A DNA stretch of 64,000 nucleotides from Phycisphaerales bacterium (GCA_035627955.1 DASPKU010000001.1:124001-188000); one strand, 5' to 3'. Shown: positions 9,126 through 18,688, counted from the first letter of the stretch. The notes: generated by a model from the sequence alone, not told the origin. Made by a program: numbers and translations.

Positions 9126-11546
9126 TCAGCAGGGGCTGCCCCCCAGCACGCGGAAGAACGCCTCGATGTCCTGGTCCGTCCCGATGTCGCCATCGCCATT
9201 GAAGTCGGCGCCGCCGCTCCAGCACGTCGGGCAGCAGTTGCCGCCCAGGCAGGCGAAGAACGCCTCGATGTCCTGGTCGGTACCGCTGTCACCATCGCCG
9301 TTGAAGTCCTGCGGGCCGCACTGGCTGGGGGGCGCCAGCGGGGCCTTCACCGCCGCCGTCACGCTCGTCGCCGGGCTGGCCGCGGTCGCGGGCTTGAAGA
9401 GGCCAACGGTCACCGGCGAGTCCTGCGGCGGGCGGTCGCAGTCGAAGCGGAAGTTGTACATCGTGCCCCAGCGGATCGCGTTGGAGCTGTTGCCCTGCGT
9501 GGCCGCGTCGTAAGGAGCGCAGGCCCACTTCACCTCGCCGCCGACCTTGCTGCCCGCCCAGTTGGCGGGGTTGAGCGCCGTATTGGGGTAGGGCTCGCCG
9601 GAGTGCGCGAACACGCCGTGGAAGTCGATGTTCGTCACGGTGGCGCTCGGATCAACCGGCACGCTGAACGAGCCGCCCGCGCGGTCGGAGTTGTCGTTGT
9701 ACACGGCGTACTCGTAGTGCCAGGTGCCGTTGCCGTTGTCCGTCACCTTGCAGCCCACGATGAACCGCCCGCGGATGCCCGTCGGGTGGATGCTGGTGTC
9801 GAGGTAGGTCGCGTCACCCAGGATCACCGTTGGGTCCAGGTCGCGCCAGGCGTGGATGCCGGCCTTGTACCGCACGGTGTTGCCCGCGAACGTCGGGTCA
9901 CCCGCGCCGCCCAGGCTGGAGGGGTTCACGAGCCGGTACGAGTGGTTGTTGAACGCGTTGACGGCGGGGTTGCCGCCGTTAGCCCACTGCGCGTCGTCCT
10001 GAGTCACGTAGTGGCCGTCAACGATGTACGTCGCGCCGGCATTGAGCGCCGGCAGCACGTCGTTGGTGTACACCTGCAGACGCCGGCCGATGGTCGCCGG
10101 TGCCGCCGGTGCGGTGAAGGGGTGCGGGTAGTAGCCCGTCGTCGCGTTCACCTGGCTCCGCGGCCCGAGGCTCCCCTGGCTGCCGTTGAGCCCCGCGCCG
10201 TACAGGTCGGAGCAGTTCACGCCCAGCTGGTCGCCGCCCATGGGGGGCTGCACGCAGCTGTTGGAGCAGAACTGGCTGTTGGTCGACACGAAGCCGTGCT
10301 TCAGCCAGCTCTGCCCGATCTGCTCGAAGCGGCCGTTCTTGAGGCGGTACATGTTCTGCGCGATGGTCGGGTGCTGGTTGCTCTGGTAGCCCGGCGTGCT
10401 GTTGTGGTCGATCCACAGCACCGGCACATCGCCCAGGTTGCAGGCGTTGGTGCCAACCGAATAAGCGCTCACGTTGACGGTGCCGGGGCCCGGGTCAACA
10501 TCGACGGTGCCGTACGAGTCCATGTCGCTCAGATCGCCGACGTACACGTCAGGGCCCGAAGTCGGGCAGGGCTGCACATTGACGGTGATCACACCGCTCG
10601 TGCTGCGGCTCTGCGCGTCCGAGAGCGTCCACGGGATGGTCTTGGTGCCCACGCTCATGCCAGACGGCAGCGAAGCCAGATAGCTGAAGTTGTTGTCGCC
10701 GGCGGTCACGTCGCCGTGCGTGCCGTCGTCGTAGAACGACTGCTCCACCGATCCGCCGATCTGGGCGAGGTTGCCGACGACGGTCATCCCCGTGCTCGCT
10801 GGGTTGAAGCCCGGCGAGGCCTGCACCACCAGGCGCGTCGTGCTGTTTGAGCACGCGCCCACCGTGGAGGGCGAGGCCGTGCCCGAGCCCTGCGGCGGCA
10901 GCGTGCCGTTGCTGCAGGTAAGGGTGAGCTTCAGGCCGGCGGCCAGCCCGGCGCTGTTGCACACGTACTGCGTGGCGGGCATGCTGGTGTGCTGCGCGCC
11001 GACAGTCGCGCTGTTGTTCTGGCCCGGATTGGCGCCATAGATGTACTCGACCTGGCTGCCGTCCTCAAACATCCGGATCTGGAAGTTCAGCGACCCGCCG
11101 CCCGAGTAGTACAGCGCCCGCCACTCGACGTTGAACACCCGGTTGGGGGCGACGCCCGTCACCGAGGTGAAAATCCCCAGACCACCGTTGGTTCCGTCGG
11201 GGTTGTTCGTGCGCAGATCATCCCAGTGCGGCAGCAGCGCGACGCCCATGTTCGCCTGCGGAAGACAGAAGTTCGTGTACGCGTTGCTCGCCGTCGTGAA
11301 CTGCATCGTGCCGTTGCTGGACACCGTCGCCGTGTTGTACGAGACGCCGTAGAGCAGCACCGGGAACGGAAGCGCGATGTTTGTCACCACGTCATCGCCG
11401 TGGTTGCCCACGTCGGTCGTGCCGGGGACGATCGTCGCCCCGGTCGTCGACGACACCGAGAACCCGGTGCACTGCGCGTTGACCGCCTGCGCCAACCCCG
11501 CCGCGGCCACCAATGACAGCGCCACGCCCACATGATGCTTCTTCAT
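9126..11546 (-). CDS. Large secreted protein with paired dockerin-like calcium repeats (paralogue B)
   Basis: An 806-residue paralogue of the gene at 6527-8956, with the same order of parts: signal peptide MKKHHVGVALSLVAAAGLAQ, beta-rich N-terminal region (PHWDDLRTN), a very well conserved middle block (VGDLSDMDSYGTVDVDPG, HNSTPGYQSNQHPTIAQNMY), and two C-terminal DFNGDGDxGTDQDIEAFF repeats ending LGGSPC. The two copies are close enough in the middle block to indicate a recent tandem duplication. The ATG follows GAGGAG. Each copy has its own strong terminator, so the two are probably transcribed separately. Likely an extracellular structural or binding protein; enzymatic residues were not recognised. 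Confidence 0.85.
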   Translation of the reverse strand: MKKHHVGVALSLVAAAGLAQAVNAQCTGFSVSSTTGATIVPGTTDVGNHGDDVVTNIALPFPVLLYGVSYNTATVSSNGTMQFTTASNAYTNFCLPQANMGVALLPHWDDLRTNNPDGTNGGLGIFTSVTGVAPNRVFNVEWRALYYSGGGSLNFQIRMFEDGSQVEYIYGANPGQNNSATVGAQHTSMPATQYVCNSAGLAAGLKLTLTCSNGTLPPQGSGTASPSTVGACSNSTTRLVVQASPGFNPASTGMTVVGNLAQIGGSVEQSFYDDGTHGDVTAGDNNFSYLASLPSGMSVGTKTIPWTLSDAQSRSTSGVITVNVQPCPTSGPDVYVGDLSDMDSYGTVDVDPGPGTVNVSAYSVGTNACNLGDVPVLWIDHNSTPGYQSNQHPTIAQNMYRLKNGRFEQIGQSWLKHGFVSTNSQFCSNSCVQPPMGGDQLGVNCSDLYGAGLNGSQGSLGPRSQVNATTGYYPHPFTAPAAPATIGRRLQVYTNDVLPALNAGATYIVDGHYVTQDDAQWANGGNPAVNAFNNHSYRLVNPSSLGGAGDPTFAGNTVRYKAGIHAWRDLDPTVILGDATYLDTSIHPTGIRGRFIVGCKVTDNGNGTWHYEYAVYNDNSDRAGGSFSVPVDPSATVTNIDFHGVFAHSGEPYPNTALNPANWAGSKVGGEVKWACAPYDAATQGNSSNAIRWGTMYNFRFDCDRPPQDSPVTVGLFKPATAASPATSVTAAVKAPLAPPSQCGPQDFNGDGDSGTDQDIEAFFACLGGNCCPTCWSGGADFNGDGDIGTDQDIEAFFRVLGGSPC

Positions 11547-11781
11547 GCCACGAACTCCTCTTTTTGCGCGACCCACACAATGACACCACGAAACGCCCCG
11601 GAGCCGGGACGGCGGGACACCGGAATGACCCCCTGAGTCGCCTTGCGCGCCCCGCAACTCCGCTCAAGGCTCACGCCAGCATAACTGCCGGCTCAAAAAG
11701 CACAACCCGCCCCGCCCCGTTTCCCCGGACCGGCATGCGGCGCTCAACCCCCGCTTTCACGTTTCCGGACTTCTCAGCCGC

Positions 11782-12159
11782 TCACACCCAAACCTGTACG
11801 ATCAGGTTGGGCTCCCGCCCTTGCTTGCCGGTCCAGTCGCCCACCGTCGTGTTCACGAGCTTCACCTCGTACTGCGGGTGTGCGTCCAGCCACTCATTGA
11901 TCTGCTGGTCCATGAACTCCAGCGACTCATTGTTGAGCTTGCAGTGGAAGCTCTTCACGTGGATCGCGCCCTTTCCCGTGACGTTGGGCGACCGCTTCCA
12001 CTTGTCCTCATGAGAGCCCTTGCTCCCCAGCCGCTGCTCGAATGCCTGGATCTTGGGTGATCCGGCATCGAGCCGCACCGAAGGGGGCGCGGGGGTCGCG
12101 GTGCCGCCATTCGCGGCCGGGGCATCGGGCGAACGCAGGGGACCAGAGTCGTGAGGCAT
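11782..12159 (-). CDS. Conserved hypothetical protein, 125 residues
   Basis: A small cytosolic-looking protein. The first 35 residues are Pro/Ala-rich and probably disordered (MPHDSGPLRSPDAPAANGG). The C-terminal 85 residues form a compact-looking unit (KIQAFEQRLGSKGSHEDKW, FHCKLNNESLEFMDQQINEW, YEVKLVNTTVGDWTGK, EPNLIVQVWV). No signal peptide or membrane segment is present. The pattern of a helical middle and hydrophobic C-terminal strand is protein-like, but I cannot name a family or function. GGGAGC precedes the ATG. It is followed upstream on the same strand by the LigD-phosphoesterase-like gene, 115 bases away. Confidence 0.7.
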   Translation of the reverse strand: MPHDSGPLRSPDAPAANGGTATPAPPSVRLDAGSPKIQAFEQRLGSKGSHEDKWKRSPNVTGKGAIHVKSFHCKLNNESLEFMDQQINEWLDAHPQYEVKLVNTTVGDWTGKQGREPNLIVQVWV

Positions 12160-12274
12160 CGGGCAGCTCCCTTCAGGATCGGGGCGACAGGCACAGAACG
12201 CGCCAGACCGAAACGCACACGCAAGTCGATCACCAACATACCGCGCCGGGCCGGCGCGTCGAGGCTTTCCCGAA

Positions 12275-12679
12275 CTATCGGCCCGGCACCCGGTCGAAGC
12301 TGAACACCCACGTGGTCCCTTCATCTCGACCCACAAATCGATGCTCCACCGCCCCCGCCCCATCGAACCGCACGACTACCTCCATCTCGCCAGCCCTTTC
12401 GACAACCGACAGGCATTCCCCACTCGCCACCCGCAGGACCCGCCCGCGCCCGCCGCTGACCGGCCCCTCATACTCGAGGTACTCCCGCCGGTGGTCCGGC
12501 GTCCGCACGGCCGCAAACTCCTGCGGCTCCGATAGATCCAGCGCCTGAAGGATCCGAAACGACACCAGCTTCCCGCCCGCCTCCTGCGGGCGCTCAAACA
12601 TCCAGTCGTAGTGATCGCTTTCCCCCATCCCAGCCTCCCGGGGGATCGCGTGATGCCACAGAATCACACAGCGAGCCAC
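12275..12679 (-). CDS. Stand-alone LigD N-terminal (3'-phosphoesterase-like) domain protein
   Basis: A 134-residue protein resembling the N-terminal 3'-phosphoesterase domain of the repair ligase LigD, which trims 3' ends before end joining. Supporting motifs are VILWHH, HYDWMFE, a RTPDHRREYLEYEGPVSGGRG block matching the family's HRxxYLxYEG pattern, and a C-terminal strand region. The GTG at 12679 is chosen because CAGGAG lies about nine bases upstream and the conserved RCVILWHH strand would be lost with the later ATG at 12628. No ligase or polymerase domain is attached, and no Ku gene is seen. Whether the catalytic His/Asp set is complete cannot be decided by eye. Confidence 0.6.
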   Translation of the reverse strand: MARCVILWHHAIPREAGMGESDHYDWMFERPQEAGGKLVSFRILQALDLSEPQEFAAVRTPDHRREYLEYEGPVSGGRGRVLRVASGECLSVVERAGEMEVVVRFDGAGAVEHRFVGRDEGTTWVFSFDRVPGR

Positions 12680-12803
12680 CGCTTCATACTCCTGCCTGTC
12701 GGATGCAGCCCGCACCCTCCGCCAGTCGATAAACTCGCCCCCGCGTGCCCAATTATCGCACGCCCAGCCGCGACGGACGCGGCCTTCCCAGGAGTGACGG
12801 ATC

Positions 12804-13496
12804 ATGAACCCGCGCAAGACTTGCCTCTGCCTCACCCTCGCCCTCCTCGCGGCAGTGGGGGGCTGCACCAACCAGCGTCCCCTCCACATCGTTAAGGAAA
12901 ACGCCGAGTTCGCCGCCCAGCACTCCCGCTACGACGTCGCGAAGACCGACTACGAGGAGTACGTCCGCCGCAAGCCCGATGATGTCGAGGTCCGCTACGC
13001 CTACGCCCGCACCCTCATCGACGCCGGCGAGCCCAAGGCCGCGATCTACGAGCTGAACACCTGCCTCGACGTCTACCCGCTCAACGATACCTACCTCGAC
13101 GCCCTGTGCGAGGCCATGTACAAGGCCGGCGAGCGTGAAGCCCTCACCGCACTCCTTGCCCGCAACGCCAGCGAGCGCGGGCGCGTTTCGGACTTCCTCC
13201 GCCAGGGTATCTACGCCGCCAAGATCGGCAACGCCGACGAAGCCCAGCAGGCTCTCAAGACCGCCGCGAAGCTCGATGGCGGCAAGACGGTCGCCCCACA
13301 GCGCGCCCTCGCCGACTTCTACGGCAGCCTCGGCGACCGCCCCAAGCAAGTCCGCCACCTCCGCATGGCCTACTTCATCGAGCCCGCAAATCCGGACACC
13401 CTCAAGGAGGTCCGACGCATCGGCGAAATCCCCGGCCCGAGCTTCGCGCTCGCCCCGGACGATGTCGTCCTGACCGCCGAGCCTGTGAAGGACTGA
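12804..13496 (+). CDS. TPR-repeat lipoprotein
   Basis: A 230-residue lipoprotein: signal peptide MNPRKTCLCLTLALLAAVGG with lipobox cysteine directly after (VGGC), then TPR-like helical pairs (for example YDVAKTDYEEYVRRKPDDVE, RTLIDAGEPKAAIYELNTCL, DEAQQALKTAAKLDGG) from about residue 35 to 200. TPR lipoproteins act as scaffolds at the envelope, for example in secretion or outer-membrane assembly. An AGGAG site precedes the ATG. It is upstream of the ArsR-type regulator but separated by that gene's own promoter, so a functional link is not implied. Confidence 0.82.
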   Translation: MNPRKTCLCLTLALLAAVGGCTNQRPLHIVKENAEFAAQHSRYDVAKTDYEEYVRRKPDDVEVRYAYARTLIDAGEPKAAIYELNTCLDVYPLNDTYLDALCEAMYKAGEREALTALLARNASERGRVSDFLRQGIYAAKIGNADEAQQALKTAAKLDGGKTVAPQRALADFYGSLGDRPKQVRHLRMAYFIEPANPDTLKEVRRIGEIPGPSFALAPDDVVLTAEPVKD

Positions 13497-13510
13497 GGCC
13501 CAAGTCTCCA

Positions 13511-13539
13511 TTGACCCTTCGGCAGCTCGCTTCTATCCT
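13511..13539 (+). promoter_or_regulatory. Sigma-70-type promoter for the ArsR-methyltransferase/ahcY operon
   Basis: TTGACC at 13511-13516 and TATCCT at 13534-13539 are separated by 17 bases. The predicted transcription start near 13546 falls inside the operator and only about 11 bases before the ATG, with no Shine-Dalgarno, so the mRNA would have almost no leader. Confidence 0.65.
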
Positions 13540-13541
13540 TC

Positions 13542-13559
13542 CATCCGGATAAACGGATG
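13542..13559 (+). promoter_or_regulatory. Probable autoregulatory operator (SAM/SAH-cycle regulator site 1)
   Basis: The palindrome CATCCG-GATAAA-CGGATG (6-bp arms, 6-base centre) overlaps the predicted transcription start and the ATG of the ArsR-type regulator. A nearly identical 17-base core occurs, in the opposite orientation, before metF at 20896-20912. ArsR-family repressors bind such palindromes at the promoter, so autorepression is inferred. Confidence 0.7.
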
Positions 13560-14522
13560 AAGCGTGCCGACTCTGCCAACCTCACCCGGGTCACGGACCG
13601 CCTCGCGGCCCTTTCCGACATGACACGCCTCCGCATTCTCCGCCTGGTGGAGTGCGAGGCGTTGTCCGTTGGCGAGCTGGCCCAGGTCGTGCAGCTGCCC
13701 CAGTCCACCGTGAGCCGCCACCTCAAGGTGCTGGCCGACGCCGCATGGGTGGTCCGCCGCTCCGAAGGCACGGCCGGGTTCTATCGCCTCGTCCTGGACG
13801 ACCTGCCCACCGAGTCGCGCTCGCTCTGGCTCGCCGTGCGCGAGCAGATCCCCGGCACGCACGAGGTCGAGGAAGACCAGCGCCGGCTCCGCTCCGTGCT
13901 CGCGGAGCGACGCACCGACAGCCTCAGCTTCTTCGGCCGCTTCGCGGGCGAGTGGGACCACCTCCGCAACGAGCTCTTCGGCGCCCGCTTTACCTCGCTC
14001 GCCCTGCTCTCGCTGATCCGCAGCGACTGGACCATCGCCGACCTCGGCTGCGGCACCGGCAACGCGTCCGAGCTGCTCGCGCCCGTCGTCGAGCGCGTGG
14101 TCGCGGTGGACGTCTCCGGCCCGATGCTCGAGGCCGCGCGTGAACGGCTGAAGGACGCGCCCAACGTGACTTTCGTCGAGGCGGTGGCTGAGAAGCTGCC
14201 GATCCCCGACCGGACAATTGATGCCGCCGTCGCGGTGCTCGTCCTGCACCACATCGCCGACCCCGGCGCATTCCTCACGGAGGCCGCCCGCATCCTCCGC
14301 GCCGGGCGTGCGGGCGGCACGCTGCTCATCGTGGATATGGTGGAGCACGACCGCACCGAGTACCGCCAGACCATGGGCCACCAGCACCTGGGCTTCTCTC
14401 ATCAGAGCATGACCAGGCTGCTCAAGTCCGCCGGCTTCGCCGACGTCAACTACCGCGAACTCCCCACCGAACCCGATGCGAAAGGCCCTGGCCTGTTCGT
14501 CGCGACCGCTCGCATCAACTGA
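13557..14522 (+). CDS. ArsR-family regulator fused to a SAM-dependent methyltransferase domain
   Basis: A 321-residue protein. Residues 1 to about 85 are an ArsR-type winged helix (ALSDMTRLRILRLVECEALS, VVQLPQSTVSRHLKVLADA). From about residue 120 comes a class I methyltransferase fold with motif I DLGCGTGN (residues 162-169), VDVSGPMLEAAR, and LVLHHIADPGAFLTEAARIL. The order regulator-methyltransferase domain, the co-directional ahcY 45 bases downstream, and an operator shared with metF all resemble SahR-type regulators, which sense S-adenosylhomocysteine and repress methionine-cycle genes. That the methyltransferase domain binds SAH as a sensor and does not methylate a substrate is inference. 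The ATG lies within the operator and lacks a ribosome site, suggesting near-leaderless translation. Confidence 0.88.
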   Translation: MKRADSANLTRVTDRLAALSDMTRLRILRLVECEALSVGELAQVVQLPQSTVSRHLKVLADAAWVVRRSEGTAGFYRLVLDDLPTESRSLWLAVREQIPGTHEVEEDQRRLRSVLAERRTDSLSFFGRFAGEWDHLRNELFGARFTSLALLSLIRSDWTIADLGCGTGNASELLAPVVERVVAVDVSGPMLEAARERLKDAPNVTFVEAVAEKLPIPDRTIDAAVAVLVLHHIADPGAFLTEAARILRAGRAGGTLLIVDMVEHDRTEYRQTMGHQHLGFSHQSMTRLLKSAGFADVNYRELPTEPDAKGPGLFVATARIN

Positions 14523-14567
14523 GCATTTCCGCTTTCTGGTTTCCGCTTTCCGCATTCAGGAGCCCCC

Positions 14568-16103
14568 ATGACCGCCACCGCCTCGCCGTCCAAAACGCTG
14601 AAGCCCTCCATCCACCAGTCCCTCGACTACAAAGTCGCCGACCTCACCCTCGCCGAGCTCGGCCGCAAGGAGATCCGCCTCGCCGAGCACGAGATGCCCG
14701 GCCTGATGGCGCTCCGCGCCCGCTACAAGGGCCAGAAGCCCCTCGCGGGCGCACGCATCATGGGCTCCCTGCACATGACCGTGCAGACTGCGGTGCTCAT
14801 CGAGACCCTCGTTGACCTCGGCGCCAGCGTCCGCTGGGTTTCGTGCAACATCTTCTCGACGCAGGACTCCGCCGCCGCGGCCGTTGTGGTCGGCCCGAGC
14901 GGCACCATCGACAACCCCAAGGGCGTGAGCGTCTTCGCCTGGAAGGGCGAGACGCTGCCCGAGTACTGGTGGTGCACCGAGCAGGCCCTCCGCTGGCCCG
15001 ACGGCGGCGGCCCCAACCTGCTGCTGGACGACGGCGGCGACGCCACGCTGCTCGTGCACAAGGGCGCCGAGTTCGAGAAGGCCGGCAAGGTCCCGGACTT
15101 CAACGCGAGCACCGACCCTGAGGAGTGGGGAGTGATCCTGGATCTGCTCCGCGATGAGCAGAAGAAGAACCCAGGCCGCTGGACCAAGGTCATCGCCGGC
15201 ATCAAGGGCGTCTCCGAGGAGACCACCACCGGCGTGCACCGCCTCTACGAGATGCAGAAGGCCGGCACGCTCCGCATGCCCGCCATCAACGTCAACGACT
15301 CCGCGACCAAGAGCAAGTTCGACAACCTGTACGGCTGCCGTCACTCGCTCGTCGACGGCCTCAACCGCGCCACCGACGTCATGCTCAGCGGCAAGGTCGC
15401 CGTGGTGCTCGGCTACGGTGACGTGGGCAAGGGCTGCGCCCAGGCCCTCCGCGGCCAGGGCTGCCGCGTGATCGTCACCGAGATCGACCCCATCAACGCC
15501 CTCCAGGCGGCGATGGAGGGCTACCAGGTCGCCGTGCTCGAGGACGTGGTCGAGACCGCCGACATCTTCATTACCGCGACGGGCAACAAGGACGTCATCA
15601 CCGTCGAGCACATGCAGAAGATGAAGGACAAGGCGATCGTCGCCAACATCGGCCACTTCGACAACGAGATCGACATGGCCTCGCTCTACAAGGGCGTTGA
15701 GAAGGGCGGCGTCAAGCGCGTCAACATCAAGGCCCAGTACGACGAGTTCGTATTCAACGCCGGCGGCAAGAACGAGAAGTCCATCCTCGTGCTCGCCGAG
15801 GGCCGCCTGATGAACCTGGGCTGCGCCACCGGCCACCCCAGCTTCGTGATGAGCAGCTCGTTCACCAACCAGACCATCGCGCAGTTGGACCTGTGGCTCA
15901 ACGCCAACAACAAGCCCACCCTCAGCGGCTTCCGCTACGAGACCGGCAAGGTCTACACCCTGCCCAAGAAGCTCGACGAGGAGGTCGCACGCCTGCACCT
16001 CGAAAAGCTGGGCGTGAAGCTCACCCGCCTCAGCCCCGCTCAGGCCAGCTACCTCGGCGTCAGCCCCGACGGCCCCTACAAGGCCGACCACTACCGCTAT
16101 TGA
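14568..16103 (+). CDS. ahcY: Adenosylhomocysteinase
   Basis: A 511-residue S-adenosylhomocysteine hydrolase, which cleaves SAH to adenosine and homocysteine and so relieves product inhibition of methyltransferases. Visible family features are the substrate region [24 protein letters not shown], the NAD-binding loop GYGDVGKG at residues 282-289, [24 protein letters not shown], and the conserved C-terminus ending YKADHYRY. The length matches the longer form of the enzyme with an extra segment of about 40 residues (near [21 protein letters not shown]). A CAGGAG site precedes the ATG. It follows the ArsR-methyltransferase gene with no internal promoter seen, and a strong terminator closes the operon. 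Confidence 0.97.
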   Translation: MTATASPSKTLKPSIHQSLDYKVADLTLAELGRKEIRLAEHEMPGLMALRARYKGQKPLAGARIMGSLHMTVQTAVLIETLVDLGASVRWVSCNIFSTQDSAAAAVVVGPSGTIDNPKGVSVFAWKGETLPEYWWCTEQALRWPDGGGPNLLLDDGGDATLLVHKGAEFEKAGKVPDFNASTDPEEWGVILDLLRDEQKKNPGRWTKVIAGIKGVSEETTTGVHRLYEMQKAGTLRMPAINVNDSATKSKFDNLYGCRHSLVDGLNRATDVMLSGKVAVVLGYGDVGKGCAQALRGQGCRVIVTEIDPINALQAAMEGYQVAVLEDVVETADIFITATGNKDVITVEHMQKMKDKAIVANIGHFDNEIDMASLYKGVEKGGVKRVNIKAQYDEFVFNAGGKNEKSILVLAEGRLMNLGCATGHPSFVMSSSFTNQTIAQLDLWLNANNKPTLSGFRYETGKVYTLPKKLDEEVARLHLEKLGVKLTRLSPAQASYLGVSPDGPYKADHYRY

Positions 16104-16162
16104 GCTTGCCGCCGGCCGCGCCCTGACGGTCGTGGCCATTGCAGAAATCCAGCCGAACCGAC

Positions 16163-16200
16163 CGCCGGCGGGCCCAAATACCCGCCGGCGTTCTTTATTT
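16163..16200 (+). terminator. Rho-independent terminator after ahcY
   Basis: A perfect 10-bp GC-rich stem (CGCCGGCGGG at 16163-16172 with CCCGCCGGCG at 16181-16190, 8-base loop) is followed by TTCTTTATTT. It lies 60 bases past the ahcY stop. Confidence 0.92.
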
Positions 16201-16217
16201 ACTGGACGCCAAGCCGC

Positions 16218-16245
16218 TTGTCCGATCACCCCGGCGTGGTACATT
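16218..16245 (+). promoter_or_regulatory. Promoter for the first prepilin-like gene
   Basis: TTGTCC at 16218-16223 and TACATT at 16240-16245 are 16 bases apart. The same form (TTGnnC, 16 bases, TACAnT) occurs before two other pilin-type gene starts at 18565 and 30486. Confidence 0.55.
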
Positions 16246-16339
16246 GTTTTCCGGGTGGCGCTCGCTACCCGTCTACCCGCTCCGGGCCATGCGTGATCCA
16301 ACCCGGGACGGCCTCGCGTTTCTCCAAGGGGTGCACAAC

Positions 16340-17395
16340 ATGCCCGCGCGCACGGTCCGTCGTTCTCCCGCATTCACGCTGATCGAGCTGCTGGTGGTCA
16401 TCGCCATCATCGCGCTGCTGATCGGCATCCTCCTGCCCGCGCTCGCGAAGGCGCGCAAGGTCGCGAGGATGGACATCTGCCTCAGCAACATGCGTTCCAT
16501 GGGCGTGGGCTTGCAGGCCTACGCCATGGACAAGCGCGGCAGCCTCGCCGCGTTCTCGTGGAAGACAGGCCAAGGCCAGAGCTTCTGGGCCGACCTCAAC
16601 ACCGCCGCCATGGAGGGCGCCCCTCAGGCCCACGCCGCGCAGGCGGTGGACATCGCCCGCCGCTGGCTCAAGAACCCGACCATCCAGCCGGTCACCGACC
16701 GGATGCTCACCCGCAACTTCTCCTACATGGTCCTCGTGGACGGCGGCTACTTCGGCGATGGCTTCCCGGAGAAGGCCGTCGCCTGTCCCGATGATCGGGA
16801 CACCCTCGTCTGGCAGAAGAACTTCGTTAACAACCCCACCAACATCACGGCCGGCACGGTCGACCCCGACCCGGCCGCGTCGCCTGCGTTCAAGCAGTTC
16901 CTCCCCTTCTGGTCCACCTATCAGGCCGTCCCCTGCGCCTTCTCCGACCAGACCGGCCCGAGCAGCATCTACCAGGCCAGCGGCCAGGCGGGGTACCACC
17001 TGCTGTATTACTACATCCCCGGCAATGGGCCGACCGCGACGGTCTTCAACACAACCCGAATGGACATGATCAACTTCCCGTCGCAGAAGGTCTACGTCTT
17101 TGACCTCTTCGACCGCCACAGCCATAAGAACACGATCTTCCACGCCTACCCGCAGGCGCGCCAGCCGCTGCTCATGTTCGATGGCTCGGCGAATATCCGC
17201 ACCACCCGCGACTCCAACAAGGGCTGGAACCCCACCACGCCCACCAGCATGGCCACCACCACCTACCAGTACTGGCCAACCGTGGGTGAGCCCCGCACCG
17301 TCTCTGGCAACGCTGCCGACACCGTCGAGGGCTATTACCGCTGGACGCGCCGCGGCCTCAAAGGCGTGGACTTCGCTGGCGGCGAGGTGCGGTAA
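16340..17395 (+). CDS. Prepilin-like protein with planctomycete H-x-DG motif (copy 1)
   Basis: A 351-residue protein with a type IV prepilin leader: basic [11 protein letters not shown], then the methylation-site helix [20 protein letters not shown]. Cleavage before the Phe by prepilin peptidase would leave Ala at -1 where classical pilins have Gly. The mature part is far larger than a normal pseudopilin and ends in a conserved region with [19 protein letters not shown], the planctomycete prepilin-associated H-x-DG type motif. The ATG at 16340 follows AAGGGG; an upstream in-frame extension would put about 60 non-conserved residues before the leader. It is the first of three tandem homologues. 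Possible roles are minor pilins or surface-displayed proteins using the type II/IV pilin machinery. Confidence 0.88.
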   Translation: MPARTVRRSPAFTLIELLVVIAIIALLIGILLPALAKARKVARMDICLSNMRSMGVGLQAYAMDKRGSLAAFSWKTGQGQSFWADLNTAAMEGAPQAHAAQAVDIARRWLKNPTIQPVTDRMLTRNFSYMVLVDGGYFGDGFPEKAVACPDDRDTLVWQKNFVNNPTNITAGTVDPDPAASPAFKQFLPFWSTYQAVPCAFSDQTGPSSIYQASGQAGYHLLYYYIPGNGPTATVFNTTRMDMINFPSQKVYVFDLFDRHSHKNTIFHAYPQARQPLLMFDGSANIRTTRDSNKGWNPTTPTSMATTTYQYWPTVGEPRTVSGNAADTVEGYYRWTRRGLKGVDFAGGEVR

Positions 17396-17431
17396 ACTGC
17401 TAGGATGTCAGGGGGTCGTCAGGAGTATCCC

Positions 17432-18451
17432 ATGAACCGGCGTGCCTTTACCCTGATCGAGCTCCTCGTCGTCATCGCCATTATCGCGCTGCTGATCGGC
17501 ATCCTGCTGCCCTCCCTCGCCTCCGCCCGCAAGGTCGCGCGGATGGATGTATGCATGAGCAACATGCGGCAGATGGGCACCGGTCTCACCGCCTACTCGG
17601 TCGATGCCCGCAACTCCCTGGCGCAGTTCTCCTGGAAGCAGGGCACGCACCAGACGCAGTACGCCGACCTGCGCACCTCCGGCAGCGCCACCCAGGCCCA
17701 CATCAACCAGGCGCTCGACATCGTCCGGCGTCACCTCAAGAACAACCAGCCGATGTTCACCGGGCGCATGATCGCCCGCAACTTCTCCTACCTCGTCCTC
17801 GTGGACGGCGGCTACTTCGGCGACAAGCTTCCCGAGCGTGCCGTCGCCTGCCCCGACGACAAGGATGCCATCACGTGGCAGAACAACCTCGTCAATAACC
17901 CCACCAACCCGCTCGCGGGCACGCTCGACCCTGACCCCACCGGCGAGCCCGCGTACAAGCAGTTCCTGCCCTTCTGGTCCACCTACCAGGCGGTGCCCAG
18001 CTCCTGGAACAACCTGACCGGCACCAACGGCATCCGCCAGGCCAGCGGCGCCATGGGCAACCACCTGCTCTACACCACGCCCACGACAACGCAGTTCACC
18101 AGCGTGCGCATGGACCAGGTCACGTTCCCCTCCCAGAAGGTCTACATCTTCGATCTCTTCGACCGCCACAGCCGCAAGAAGACCATCTTCCACGCCTACG
18201 CCGACGCCAAGCAGCCGCTGCTGTTCTTCGATGGCTCCGTGCGGTTTCTCCGCACGGGCGACGCCAACAAGGGCTGGAACCCCCTCACGCCCGACAACAT
18301 CAACGCCATCACCAGCTATCTCTACTATCCCAGCCCGGCCGAGCCGCGCACCCTCAGCGGGGCCCCCTCCGAGACGGTGCTGGGCTACTACCGGTGGACC
18401 CGGCGGGGCATCAAGGGTGTCGATTACGGCGGCGGCGAAGTTCTTCGGTAA
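17432..18451 (+). CDS. Prepilin-like protein with planctomycete H-x-DG motif (copy 2)
   Basis: A 339-residue close homologue of the preceding gene. The leader [20 protein letters not shown] starts right after an AGGAG site, which decides the start. The mature region repeats the same landmarks: [75 protein letters not shown] and [20 protein letters not shown], and ends [19 protein letters not shown]. Only 36 bases separate it from copy 1, so the two are probably co-transcribed. Copies 1 and 2 are closer to each other than to copy 3, suggesting a later duplication. Confidence 0.88.
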   Translation: MNRRAFTLIELLVVIAIIALLIGILLPSLASARKVARMDVCMSNMRQMGTGLTAYSVDARNSLAQFSWKQGTHQTQYADLRTSGSATQAHINQALDIVRRHLKNNQPMFTGRMIARNFSYLVLVDGGYFGDKLPERAVACPDDKDAITWQNNLVNNPTNPLAGTLDPDPTGEPAYKQFLPFWSTYQAVPSSWNNLTGTNGIRQASGAMGNHLLYTTPTTTQFTSVRMDQVTFPSQKVYIFDLFDRHSRKKTIFHAYADAKQPLLFFDGSVRFLRTGDANKGWNPLTPDNINAITSYLYYPSPAEPRTLSGAPSETVLGYYRWTRRGIKGVDYGGGEVLR

Positions 18452-18564
18452 GTCGCGGTCCGGCAGGAGCATACGAACAACCTGCGACCGCCCCATGCAG
18501 GTGGCCTCATGGTTTTCCTGCATCCAAACCCAAACACGCCCAGTATCTGTGGATAAGACTGCGC

Positions 18565-18592
18565 TTGCTCTAGCGGCCTGATGCAGTACACT
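18565..18592 (+). promoter_or_regulatory. Promoter for the third prepilin-like gene
   Basis: TTGCTC at 18565-18570 and TACACT at 18587-18592 are 16 bases apart, about 95 bases before the chosen start. It suggests the third copy is transcribed separately from the first two. Confidence 0.55.
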
Positions 18593-18688
18593 GGTCGAAG
18601 GCGGGGATCCACCCGCGATCGCGCCCTTTCCAGTTCTTGGAAGTCAGGGGTGACATCAATGAAGAACAGCACTTCTAGAGGGACTGCC

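Noticed and set aside
6398-9202. A 934-residue open frame on the plus strand
   Set aside because: Arg/His/Val-rich shadow of the dockerin-like gene on the minus strand; no motif, no ribosome site, and the real gene has a signal peptide and terminator.
14556-16373. A 605-residue minus-strand frame opposite ahcY
   Set aside because: Shadow of ahcY, composed of Gly/Asp/Val/Glu-rich low-complexity sequence; ahcY is beyond doubt.
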